Assembly: GCA_002784245.1 (NCBI GenBank)
Contig: PFKL01000110.1
Span: 1 to 10,598 of the forward strand
Source: Comamonadaceae bacterium CG_4_10_14_3_um_filter_60_75
GTDB taxonomy: Bacteria; Pseudomonadota; Gammaproteobacteria; Burkholderiales; Burkholderiaceae_C
DNA length: 10,598 bases
Direction of reading: 5' to 3'
Position 1 is the stretch's first letter; each line of letters begins with the position of its first letter. Shown here piece by piece: positions 1-6,871 of this stretch. The notes below the pieces were generated by a model. The model had not been told where the DNA came from. It was given only the letters and a program-made list of their open reading frames with translations, and ran no database searches. The translations under genes were made by a program, and so were the position numbers.

Positions 1-919
1 CCAGCCCCAGGCTCAGCGGCACCATGAACACCACCGAACTGAAATTGAGCGCAATCTGGTGCGCTGCCACCTCGGTGCTGCCAAAGCCGGCGATCAGCAG
101 CGCGATCAGGCTGAAGGCGCTGGTCTCGGCAAAGTAGGTGATGCCGATCGGCAGACCCAGCTTGAGCAGGTTTTTGATCGGTGCCCAGCGCGGCGACTCC
201 CATTGCGCCAGCGGCCAGGTGGCGCGGTATACGGCGCTTCGGTGCATCCAGGCCAACAACCCCAGCAGATTGAACGCAACCGTGATCAAGGTGGCCCAGG
301 CGCAGCCCAGGCCGCCCAGGCGCGGAAAACCCAGCGTGCCAAACACCAACAAGCTGTTGACCACAATGTTGAGCACCAGCGAGGCCAGCGCAATAAGCAT
401 CAACGGCTTGGTCTGATTCAGGCTGGTGCTGTAGCCGTAGAGCACGCGGTATAGCGCAAACAGTGGAAACGCCAGGCTGGTAACGCGCACAAAATTTACC
501 GCCAGGTCGTGCACGTAGGGCTCCAGCTGCATGCTGTCAAACACCAGCGTGGCCAGGTTGGCCGCCACCATGGCGAGCAGCCCCGCGCCCAAACCCAGCC
601 AAAGACCCTGGCGCACGTCCGAGGCAATCTGCGGCGTGCGCCCGGCGCCCACATGGTGCGCCACCACCGGGCTGATGGCCATCATCAGCCCGATCAACCC
701 CAGCATCAGCATGTTCCAGATTGACACGCCAATCGACACGCCAGCCAGGTCTTGCGCCGAGGCGTGCCCGGCCATGGCCACGTCGACCACCGCCATGCCG
801 ACGTTGGCAAGTTGCCCCACCAGAATCGGCCAGGCCAGAAGCCACAGGCCGCGCACCTCGGTTTGCAGGCGCGAGCGGGCAGCGGGGTGGCGGAAAAGGT
901 GTTGCAGCGGAGTTATCAA
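1..919 (-). CDS. MATE family multidrug efflux transporter (NorM-like), 5' part only; 3' end beyond window
   Basis: The minus strand is open without a stop from 919 to the window edge (306 codons). The protein is rich in hydrophobic helices and resembles E. coli NorM/YdhE: an early segment with VVDVAMAGHAS (the vD..mAG motif of MATE helix 1), then NMLMLGLIGLMMAISPVV, and near the edge AAHQIALNFSSVVFMVPLSL, close to NorM HQIALNFSS. MATE proteins are inner-membrane antiporters that expel cationic drugs using Na+ or H+. About two thirds of a usual ~450-residue protein is present. The start is uncertain. I chose TTG at 919 because an in-frame TAA lies 9 codons upstream and no ATG occurs before the first helix. 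A GTG 21 codons later is an alternative. No Shine-Dalgarno is visible for the TTG, which lies inside the adjoining interspersed repeat. The family call is firm, the substrate unknown. Confidence 0.88.
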   Translation of the reverse strand, partial: MITPLQHLFRHPAARSRLQTEVRGLWLLAWPILVGQLANVGMAVVDVAMAGHASAQDLAGVSIGVSIWNMLMLGLIGLMMAISPVVAHHVGAGRTPQIASDVRQGLWLGLGAGLLAMVAANLATLVFDSMQLEPYVHDLAVNFVRVTSLAFPLFALYRVLYGYSTSLNQTKPLMLIALASLVLNIVVNSLLVFGTLGFPRLGGLGCAWATLITVAFNLLGLLAWMHRSAVYRATWPLAQWESPRWAPIKNLLKLGLPIGITYFAETSAFSLIALLIAGFGSTEVAAHQIALNFSSVVFMVPLSLGL

Positions 920-977
920 AAATATGAGCGCATCGCGCTTGTTTTATAAGGGCTAGAGCCTTTTTTTCTTAAAAAAA
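911..977 (-). repeat. Short interspersed repeat, Comamonadaceae intergenic type (copy A)
   Basis: Read on the minus strand this stretch runs from an A-rich/TTAAG lead through GGCTCTAGCCCTTATAAAAC and a small palindrome, AGCGC-gat-GCGCT (927-939), to CATATTTTTGATAAC. From memory this matches a roughly 60-bp element abundant between genes of Acidovorax, Polaromonas and Rhodoferax relatives, of the form AGGCCTCTAGCGCTTAT...TTTTTGATAGC. A second, degraded copy lies at 8449-8510 in this window. This copy sits exactly between the end of a pseudogene remnant and the start of the MATE gene, and overlaps the likely MATE start codon. The family assignment is recollection plus the internal match, and no search was possible. 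Confidence 0.6.
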
Positions 978-1103
978 TCAGGCGTGTCGTGGCGCCAAAA
1001 AGATGATGGTAGTGCAAAGCAAAGTGACGGTGATGCCAGTCAAGTCCCACGGACTTGGCCGAATACCGTCGACTGCCCAAAGCCACAATACAGCGACAAA
1101 AAC
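978..1103 (-). pseudogene. Remnant of a ynfA/UPF0060 membrane protein gene (C-terminal ~41 codons only)
   Basis: On the minus strand this frame reads VFVAVLWLWAVDGIRPSP, then WDLTGITVTLLCTTIIFLAP, then RHA and TGA. It resembles the last third of UPF0060/YnfA proteins: the V(Y)VAVALLWLW-VDG segment, a W/YD-TG/WDLIG turn, a last hydrophobic helix and a closing PR. E. coli YnfA has LMWLRVVDGVKLTLYDWTG in the same place. YnfA proteins are about 110 residues with four helices. Here only the last two are recognisable. Upstream of 1103 the frame turns into unrelated codons (VIRDPRC) and then passes through the dppA terminator, so the first ~70 residues are missing. The stop codon sits directly against the interspersed repeat. 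I infer a decayed gene with a 5' deletion. It could instead be a chance hydrophobic frame, but the WLWAVDG...WDLTG spacing argues against that. Confidence 0.6.
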
Positions 1104-1172
1104 ACAACGTGGATCGCGGATAACAGACGGGCGCGATGACGGGATTTTAGGTGAATGCGATGGATCATGGCC

Positions 1173-1206
1173 CACAAAAAAGCCAGCTTGCGCTGGCTTT
1201 TTTGTG
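1173..1206 (-). terminator. Rho-independent terminator of the dpp operon (after dppA)
   Basis: A perfect 15-bp inverted repeat, CACAAAAAAGCCAGC (1173-1187) and its complement (1192-1206), encloses a 4-nt loop. The hairpin begins 15 nt beyond the dppA stop. Read on the minus strand, the GC stem is followed by six T residues. The A/T arms are symmetrical, so it could also work on the plus strand, but no plus-strand gene ends here. Confidence 0.9.
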
Positions 1207-1221
1207 GCGTGTTGGGTGCGC

Positions 1222-2850
1222 TTATTTAACGATATCGACACCGTAAAACACGTGGGTGCCAAACGGGCTGATCTTGAAGTCAACCACTTCCTTGCGCACT
1301 GGCTTGAGCGCCACCGCGTGCGCAATGGTGAACCACGGCGCCTGTTCCTTGAAGATCACCTGGGCCTTTTCATAAAGCTTGGTGCGCTCGGCCTGGTTGG
1401 ATGTCACCTTGGCCTTCTGGATCAGGTCTTCAAACGGCTGGTAGCAGAACTTGGCGACGTTGGAGCCGTTGGATTTGGCTGACGCGCAGCCGAGCAAGAC
1501 GTTCAGGAAGTTGTCCGGGTCGCCGTTGTCTCCGGTCCAGCCCAGCATGCCCATCTGGTGTTCACCCGCTTGCATGCGTTTGCGGTATTCGCCCCACTCA
1601 AAGCTCTTGATCTCGGCCTTGATGCCGACCTTGGCCAGGTCGGCTTGCATCAGCTCGGCAATGCGCCTGGCGTTGGGGTTGTATGGGCGCTGTACCGGCA
1701 TGGCCCACAGGTCGGTACTGAAGCCGTCTTTCAGGCCAGCCGCAGCCAGCAACTTCTTGGCTTCGGCCGGGTTGTAGGCGTCGTCCTTGATCGACTTGTT
1801 GTACGACCACATGGTGGGCGGGATCGGATTGGTGGCCGGGATGCCGGTGCCCAGATAGACTGCGTCGACGATGGCTTTTTTGTTCAGCGCCATATTGACG
1901 GCCTTGCGCACGCGCACGTCGTCGAACGGTTTTTTGGTGGTGTTGTAGGCCAGGTAGCCGACGTTCAGGCCGGGTTGCTCCAGCACTTTGACGTTAGCGT
2001 CCTTGCGCATGGCCGGAACATCAGCCGGTGCCGGGTAGGGCATGACGTGGCACTCGCCTTTTTGCAGTTTGGCCCAGCGCACCGATGCGTCGGGCGTGAT
2101 CGAGAAGATCAGGTCGTCAATCTTGGCCTTGCCAGCCCAGTACTGCGGGAACGCCTTGTAACGGATCAGCGCGTCTTTTTGGTATTGAATCAGGGAGAAC
2201 GGGCCGGTGCCAATCGGCTCCTGGTCAATTTTCTCTGGCGTGCCGGCCTTGAGCATGGCAATGGCGTATTCCTTGGACTGCACGCCGTTGTGCGGCATGG
2301 CCATGTTCGCCAGGAACGGTGCCTCGGGTGCATTCAAGGTGATCTTGACGGTGTATTCGTCGATCTTGTCCACCGACTTCAACAGCGCCGGCATGTTCAT
2401 GTCGTCAAAGTACGAGTGGTTGGAGCTGGTGACCTTGAAGTAAGGGTCTTCCTTCTTCCATTGGCGCTCGATCGAGAAGATGAAGTCATCGGCGTTGAAG
2501 TCGCGCGTTGGCTTGAAGTTCTTGTTGCTGTGCCACTTGACACCCTTGCGCAGGTGGAAGATGTATTGCTTGCCGTCTTTGGAGACGTCCCAACTTTGCG
2601 CCAGGGCCGGTAACACCTTGGTGCCGCCGCGTTCAAACTGCACCGGTGTGTCATAGATTTGCACACCCGCGTCGAACGAGGTGCCCGTGGTGTTGATGCC
2701 GGGGTAAAAGTTTTCCGGACTGCCTTCAGAGCAGTACACCAGCGTCTTGGCCGACACGCCAGCGGTGGCCATCAGCGCGGGCACCGCCAGCGCACACAGC
2801 GCCGCGCGTTTGAACTTGCGACTGAGCGCAACGGAGGTTGAAAAAGTCAT
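1222..2850 (-). CDS. dppA: Dipeptide ABC transporter periplasmic substrate-binding protein DppA
   Basis: This 542-residue SBP_bac_5 protein captures dipeptides in the periplasm and delivers them to the DppBC pore. Residues 1-34 form a Sec signal peptide: basic RKFKR, a hydrophobic core, and cleavage after GVSA, giving mature KTLVYCSEGSPE as in E. coli DppA. Matches to DppA continue throughout: FHLRKGVKWH (98-107), IGTGPF (213-218), ITPDASVRWAKLQ (251-263), DLWAMPVQRPYNPNARR (380-396) and GWTGDNGDPDNF (437-448). The last contains the Asp that in the family binds the peptide amino group, and Arg-388 fits the residue that holds the carboxylate. There is no lipobox. ATG at 2850 is preceded by AGGAGT at 2858-2863, and only 14 nt separate it from the dppF stop. 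The gene is last in the operon, unlike E. coli dppABCDF where it is first. In some bacteria DppA also brings in haem or 5-aminolevulinate, which cannot be judged here. Confidence 0.95.
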   Translation of the reverse strand: MTFSTSVALSRKFKRAALCALAVPALMATAGVSAKTLVYCSEGSPENFYPGINTTGTSFDAGVQIYDTPVQFERGGTKVLPALAQSWDVSKDGKQYIFHLRKGVKWHSNKNFKPTRDFNADDFIFSIERQWKKEDPYFKVTSSNHSYFDDMNMPALLKSVDKIDEYTVKITLNAPEAPFLANMAMPHNGVQSKEYAIAMLKAGTPEKIDQEPIGTGPFSLIQYQKDALIRYKAFPQYWAGKAKIDDLIFSITPDASVRWAKLQKGECHVMPYPAPADVPAMRKDANVKVLEQPGLNVGYLAYNTTKKPFDDVRVRKAVNMALNKKAIVDAVYLGTGIPATNPIPPTMWSYNKSIKDDAYNPAEAKKLLAAAGLKDGFSTDLWAMPVQRPYNPNARRIAELMQADLAKVGIKAEIKSFEWGEYRKRMQAGEHQMGMLGWTGDNGDPDNFLNVLLGCASAKSNGSNVAKFCYQPFEDLIQKAKVTSNQAERTKLYEKAQVIFKEQAPWFTIAHAVALKPVRKEVVDFKISPFGTHVFYGVDIVK

Positions 2851-2864
2851 CTTGTGGACTCCTG

Positions 2865-3875
2865 TCAGGTTGATGCTGCAACAGCAGCGGGTTGGATAAA
2901 TTGTTCAGCATGGTGACAAGCAATTTGCCTGCCAGCGAGCTCGCGCAACACCGGTCGCTGCGACTCGCATTGTGCCGTCACATGCGCGCAGCGCGTGCAA
3001 AACACACAGCCACTGGGCGGATTGAGCGGCGAGGGCAGTTCGCCCTTGAGCACGATGCGTTGCCGCGCCGCGCCCGAGCCAGCAATTCCGGGGGTGGACG
3101 CCAGCAGCGCCTGCGTATATGGGTGCAGCGGTTGCGCAAAAATGGTGCGTTTATCGCCTTGTTCCATGGTGTGGCCGAGGTACATCACCAGCAGGTCGTC
3201 GGCAATATGGCGCACCACGCCCAGGTCGTGCGAGATGAACAGGTAGGCCAGGCCCAACTCGCGCTGCAAGTCAGCCAACAAGTTGAGCACCTGCGCCTGG
3301 ATGGAGACGTCCAGCGCGCTGACCGGTTCGTCAGCGACGATCAGCGCGGGCTTGAGCATCAGCGCGCGAGCAATGGCGATGCGCTGGCGCTGGCCGCCCG
3401 AGAACATGTGCGGGTAACGGTCGTAGTGCTCCGGGCGTAAGCCCACCAGCGCCAGCATGGCTTTGGCCTGTTCGGCGCGCTGTGTTGCATCGAGCGTGGT
3501 GTTGATTTCCAGCGGGGCTTCAAGAATCGCGCCGATTTTTTTGCGCGGATTGAGTGAGCCGTAAGGGTTTTGAAACACCAGCTGCACCGTACGGCGCAGC
3601 GCGTGGCGCTCGGCCGTGCTGGCCTGCAGCACATCCACCAGCCCGAGTTTGAGTTCGCCCGCCGCAGGTGTTTCAATCAACGACACCATGCGTGCCAGCG
3701 TGGATTTGCCGCAGCCGGATTCGCCCACCACCGCCAGCGTTTTGCCCGCCTCAATGGTGAAAGAAACGCCGCTAACCGCTTGCAGATGATCGACTGGGCG
3801 AAACGCGCCATGGTTGAGGGTGTAGACCTGCTTCAGGTCGCGCGCGACGACCACCGGTTGCGCAGCGGTGCTCAT
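2865..3875 (-). CDS. dppF: Dipeptide ABC transporter ATP-binding protein DppF
   Basis: This cytoplasmic ATPase of 336 residues is one of the two non-identical nucleotide-binding subunits that power DppBC. It has Walker A GESGCGKST (51-59), the Q-loop Gln at 102 (LVFQNPYGSLNP), the signature FSGGQRQR (158-165), Walker B ALIVADEP (177-184), the D-loop SALD and the switch His-216 in ISHDLGVV. The C-terminal oligopeptide-transporter extension (HPYTQALL, then KGELPSPLNPPSGC) is complete. It carries cysteines at 290, 293, 296, 303 and 320, a spacing that in some Dpp/Opp ATPases holds an iron-sulfur cluster. VFQNPYGSLNPR is typical of the F rather than the D subunit. Its ATG overlaps the dppD stop as ATGA, which suggests translational coupling. 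The start is followed directly by a normal N-terminus, so no alternative is needed. Confidence 0.95.
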   Translation of the reverse strand: MSTAAQPVVVARDLKQVYTLNHGAFRPVDHLQAVSGVSFTIEAGKTLAVVGESGCGKSTLARMVSLIETPAAGELKLGLVDVLQASTAERHALRRTVQLVFQNPYGSLNPRKKIGAILEAPLEINTTLDATQRAEQAKAMLALVGLRPEHYDRYPHMFSGGQRQRIAIARALMLKPALIVADEPVSALDVSIQAQVLNLLADLQRELGLAYLFISHDLGVVRHIADDLLVMYLGHTMEQGDKRTIFAQPLHPYTQALLASTPGIAGSGAARQRIVLKGELPSPLNPPSGCVFCTRCAHVTAQCESQRPVLRELAGRQIACHHAEQFIQPAAVAAST

Positions 3876-4861
3876 GCCAGCACCTCGGTTACCACCGGGT
3901 CAGTGGCCATGGGCGTGTGGCAGCAGACGCGGCCGTCCTGCCAGTCACGCAAGACGGGGCGTTCGCTGCGGCAGTGCGCGTTGGCGTACTGGCAGCGCGG
4001 CGCAAACAGGCACCCCGTCGGCCGGTCATAGAGGCCGGGCACCATACCGGGGATGGTGGCCAAGCGGGTGGAGCCGTCGCTGCGCTCGGGCATGGCCGCC
4101 AGCAGTGCTTCGGTATAGGGGTGTTGCGGTTGATCAAACATGGCATGTGCGCTGCGCTCTTCCATGATTTGCCCAGCGTACATTACCGCCACGCGCTGCG
4201 CCATTTCGCTGACCACACCCATGTTGTGGGTGATCAGCACCAGCGCCATGTTGAGGTCTTTTTGCAAGGTGCGCAGCAGGTCCAGAATCTGCGCCTGGAT
4301 CGTCACATCCAGCGCGGTGGTCGGTTCGTCGGCAATCAGCAGTTTCGGGTTGCAGGAAATCGCCATGGCGATCATCACCCGTTGGCTCATGCCGCCCGAG
4401 AGCTGGTGCGGGTAGATGCCCAGACGGCTCTCGGGCGCCGGGATACCGACTTGTTCCAGCAACTCAATCGAGCGCATGTGCGCCGCCTTTCGGTCCAGCC
4501 CCAGGTGCAGCTGCAGCGACTCGGCCATCTGGAAGCCAACGGTGAAACACGGGTTCAAGCTGGTGGTGGGGTCCTGAAAAATCATCGCCATGTCTTTGCC
4601 AATCACTTTGCGGCGTTGGCTGTCAGACAGGTGCAGCAGGTCGTGACCGTCAAAACGCAGGCTGTCGGCGCTGATCTGGCCTGGGTAGGCCACCAGCCCC
4701 ATCAAGGCCATCATGGTGACGCTCTTGCCCGAGCCCGACTCGCCGACAATGCCCAGCACGTCGCCCGCGTCGAGCGAGAGTGACACGCCATCGACGGCGT
4801 GCATGACAGCAGTTTTTGACGGAAACCGCACCGACAGATTTTTGATTTCAAGCAACGCCAT
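3872..4861 (-). CDS. dppD: Dipeptide ABC transporter ATP-binding protein DppD
   Basis: This is the partner ATPase of DppF, 329 residues (E. coli DppD 327). Motifs: Walker A GESGSGKS (40-47), Q-loop Gln-96 in IFQDPTTSLNPC, signature LSGGMSQ (154-160), Walker B LLIADEP (174-180), D-loop ALD, and His-212. The switch reads THNMGVV, with Asn where most relatives have Asp after the His. The C-terminal part has VPGLYDRPTGC and cysteines at 284, 290, 297 and 313/314, the possible iron-sulfur or structural site of this subfamily. The reading frame stays open upstream to 4918. I chose ATG at 4861 because it begins with MALLEIKNLSVRF, aligns with E. coli MALLNVDKLSVHF, has AAGGG at 4869-4873 and leaves a 13-nt gap after dppC rather than an overlap. 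It overlaps dppF by 4 nt. Confidence 0.95.
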   Translation of the reverse strand: MALLEIKNLSVRFPSKTAVMHAVDGVSLSLDAGDVLGIVGESGSGKSVTMMALMGLVAYPGQISADSLRFDGHDLLHLSDSQRRKVIGKDMAMIFQDPTTSLNPCFTVGFQMAESLQLHLGLDRKAAHMRSIELLEQVGIPAPESRLGIYPHQLSGGMSQRVMIAMAISCNPKLLIADEPTTALDVTIQAQILDLLRTLQKDLNMALVLITHNMGVVSEMAQRVAVMYAGQIMEERSAHAMFDQPQHPYTEALLAAMPERSDGSTRLATIPGMVPGLYDRPTGCLFAPRCQYANAHCRSERPVLRDWQDGRVCCHTPMATDPVVTEVLA

Positions 4862-4874
4862 CGACAAACCCTTT

Positions 4875-5768
4875 TCAGCGTTTGAGCTTGGGGTCAAACG
4901 CGTCGCGCAGGCCATCACCCAGCAGGTTGAAGGCCAGCACCGTGATCAAAATTGCCAGGCCCGGGAAGGTGACCACCCACCAGGCACGCAGCACGAATTC
5001 ACGCGCATCAGCGAGCATCGTGCCCCATTCAGGCGACGGCGGTTGGGCGCCCAGCCCCAGAAAGCCTAAGGCGGCGGCGTCCAGAATTGCGGCAGAGATA
5101 CCCAGTGACGCTTGCACGATCAACGGTGCAGTGCAGTTGGGCAGCACCTCGGAAAACATCAGGCGCAGGTGGCCGGCGCCGTTCATGCGCGCGGCAGTCA
5201 CGTAGTCGCGGCTCATTTCCGAGATGACCGCAGCGCGCGTGATGCGCACGTAATGCGGCAGCACCACCACCGCCACCGCCAGCATGGCGTTGACCAGACC
5301 CGGGCCGAGAATGGCGACGATGACGATGGCCAACAGCAGGCTGGGCAGCGTCAGGATGATGTCCATGATGCGCATCACCGTGACCTCAAAAACGCCGCGG
5401 AAATATCCCGCCGTCAGACCCAGCACAACACCCAGCACCACCGACAGCACAACAACCATCAGGCCAATGGCCAGCGACAGGCGTGCGCCATGAATCAAGC
5501 GTGACAGGATGTCGCGGCCAATGGCGTCGGTGCCGAGCAGGTGCGCGCTGCTGCCGCCAGTCTGCCAGGCCGGGGGAACCAGGAAGACGCTTGGGTTGGT
5601 GGCATCGGGCGCATAGGGTGCGATCCACGGCGCAAACGCGGCCAGCAGCAGCACCAGCAGCACGATCACCAAGCCGGCGACAGCGCCCTTGTTACTTGAA
5701 AAGTAGTCCCAGAATTCACGCAGCGGGTGCTGCGGTGCATAGTTGGTTGCGTCGGTCAGTGTGGTCAT
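4875..5768 (-). CDS. dppC: Dipeptide ABC transporter permease DppC
   Basis: This inner-membrane permease subunit of 297 residues (E. coli DppC 300) forms the translocation pore with DppB. The N-terminal OppC_N region (about 17-55) has PLREFWDYFSSNKGA and a first hydrophobic helix, followed by a periplasmic part with HLLGTDAIGRDILSRLIHGAR, a hallmark of DppC/OppC. The binding-protein-dependent transport domain covers about 95-297. Its cytoplasmic EAA-type loop, SEMSRDYVTAARMNGAG (183-199), docks onto the ATPases. AALGFLGLGAQPPSPEWGTML and a terminal helix ending NLLGDGLRDAFDPKLKR are standard for the family. It starts 9 nt after the dppB stop with GAGGG just upstream. Confidence 0.95.
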   Translation of the reverse strand: MTTLTDATNYAPQHPLREFWDYFSSNKGAVAGLVIVLLVLLLAAFAPWIAPYAPDATNPSVFLVPPAWQTGGSSAHLLGTDAIGRDILSRLIHGARLSLAIGLMVVVLSVVLGVVLGLTAGYFRGVFEVTVMRIMDIILTLPSLLLAIVIVAILGPGLVNAMLAVAVVVLPHYVRITRAAVISEMSRDYVTAARMNGAGHLRLMFSEVLPNCTAPLIVQASLGISAAILDAAALGFLGLGAQPPSPEWGTMLADAREFVLRAWWVVTFPGLAILITVLAFNLLGDGLRDAFDPKLKR

Positions 5769-5777
5769 GGTTGGCCC

Positions 5778-6782
5778 TCAATGCCGAATGCGCGGGTTGA
5801 TGATGCCGTAGGTCACATCGACCAGCAGGTTGACCAGCATCACCATGCCGCCGAGCAACAAAATGCCGCCTTGCAAGACGGGATAGTCACGTCGGCCAAT
5901 GGCTTCAACCATCCATTTACCCACACCTGGCCAGGAAAAAATGGTTTCGGTCAGGATCGCACCGGTAAACAGCACGCCGATTTGCAGGCCAATGACGGTG
6001 ATCACCGGGATCAAGGCATTGCGCAGCGCGTGCACGGCAACCACGCGTATATTCGACAAGCCCTTGGCCCGCGCGGTGCGTATGTAATCTTCACCCAGCA
6101 CCTCGAGCATGGCTGAGCGTGTCATGCGAGCAATCACCGCCAGCGGATTGGTGCCCAGCACAATCATCGGCAGGATCAGATGCGTTAGGGCCGACCAGAA
6201 CGCGTCTTTGTCACCGGCCAGCCAGGTGTCAATCAGCAAGAAGCCGGTGACGGGCTCAATAAAGTATTCGACGGCAATGCGGCCCGACACAGGCGTCAGG
6301 TCCAGCTGTACCGAAAACAGCAGGATCAGCAGCAAACCCCACCAGAAAATCGGCATCGAGTAGCCAGTGAGGGACACCCCCATGACGCCATGGTCCAGAA
6401 TGGTGTTGCGCTTGACTGCCGCCAGGATACCCGCCGGAATGCCGATCACCAGCGCGAACAGCATGGCTGCCAAGGCCAGTTCGATCGTGGCCGGAAACAG
6501 CGCCTTGAACTCCTGCAGCACCGGCGCGTGGGTAATGATGGAGGTACCCAGATCACCCTGCAACACGCGGCCAATGTAGATGCCGTATTGCACCATGACA
6601 GGGCGATCGAGTCCATAGACCTTGAGCAGTTCGGCGTGGCGAGCCGCGTCAATACCGCGCTCGCCGGCCAACGTTTCGATGGGGTCGCCGGGGACCAGCC
6701 GGATCAGGAAGAAAGCTACCAGTGTCATGCCGATGAAGGTCGGGATGATCAGGCTGAAGCGGGTCAGTAAAAAACGCAGCAT
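5778..6782 (-). CDS. dppB: Dipeptide ABC transporter permease DppB
   Basis: This is the first gene of the operon, 334 residues (E. coli DppB 339). MLRFLLTRFSLIIPTFIGMT is the usual first helix, followed by RLVPGDPIETLAGERG, the periplasmic segment typical of DppB. LTGYSMPIFWWGLLLILL and LTPVSGR mark the middle. The EAA loop EVLGEDYIRTARAKGLSNIR lies at 227-246, and the protein ends TETIFSWPGVGKW...NPRIRH. The frame stays open far upstream, through the terminator and into the SWIB gene. I set the start at ATG 6782 because all upstream codons look non-coding and the alignment with DppB begins here. No strong Shine-Dalgarno is visible (CCCTCTGCC precedes it). It lies 42 nt beyond the SWIB terminator, and I could not find a convincing promoter in the short leader. 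Confidence 0.94.
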   Translation of the reverse strand: MLRFLLTRFSLIIPTFIGMTLVAFFLIRLVPGDPIETLAGERGIDAARHAELLKVYGLDRPVMVQYGIYIGRVLQGDLGTSIITHAPVLQEFKALFPATIELALAAMLFALVIGIPAGILAAVKRNTILDHGVMGVSLTGYSMPIFWWGLLLILLFSVQLDLTPVSGRIAVEYFIEPVTGFLLIDTWLAGDKDAFWSALTHLILPMIVLGTNPLAVIARMTRSAMLEVLGEDYIRTARAKGLSNIRVVAVHALRNALIPVITVIGLQIGVLFTGAILTETIFSWPGVGKWMVEAIGRRDYPVLQGGILLLGGMVMLVNLLVDVTYGIINPRIRH

Positions 6783-6800
6783 CGAAGGCAGAGGGTTTTG

Positions 6801-6823
6801 TTGTGGCCGCGATGATGCCACAA
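6801..6823. other. Small inverted repeat in the dppB leader
   Basis: TTGTGGC (6801-6807) and GCCACAA (6817-6823) form a 7-bp inverted repeat with a 9-nt loop, between the SWIB terminator and the dppB start. In the dppB transcript it would be a hairpin about 18 nt before the start codon, or as DNA a possible operator. It is short enough to be chance, and no known regulator site is recognised. Confidence 0.3.
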
Positions 6824-6824
6824 A

Positions 6825-6854
6825 CAAAAAGGCCGACTTGTGTCGGCCTTTTTG
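6825..6854 (-). terminator. Rho-independent terminator of the SWIB-domain gene
   Basis: A perfect 13-bp stem, CAAAAAGGCCGAC (6825-6837) against 6842-6854, has a TTGT loop. It begins 17 nt after the SWIB gene stop, and five T residues follow the GC stem on the minus strand. It has the same design as the terminator after dppA. It should insulate the dpp operon from the SWIB promoter, leaving at most readthrough. Confidence 0.88.
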
Positions 6855-6871
6855 CTGAAATCTCCAAAAGA

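Noticed and set aside
1104..1325. Possible small protein running through the dppA terminator (peptide like KKPAQAGFFVG)
   Set aside because: The peptide is simply the translated hairpin, a common artefact of this type of terminator. The flanks are antisense or in-frame debris. Only the part at 978-1103 resembles a real family.
1558..2613. Long plus-strand open frame (about 350 codons) opposite dppA
   Set aside because: It lies entirely antisense to a certain dppA. Its protein is rich in His, Arg, Gly and Val without domain features, the usual mirror frame of a GC-rich gene.
3917..4783. Plus-strand open frame of about 290 codons opposite dppD
   Set aside because: Antisense to an ATPase gene with every motif intact. 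Composition is typical of a shadow frame and no ribosome-binding site or homology is seen.
4862..4918. N-terminal extension of dppD
   Set aside because: It would overlap dppC by 44 nt and adds residues not found in DppD. ATG 4861 has a ribosome-binding site and matches the family start.
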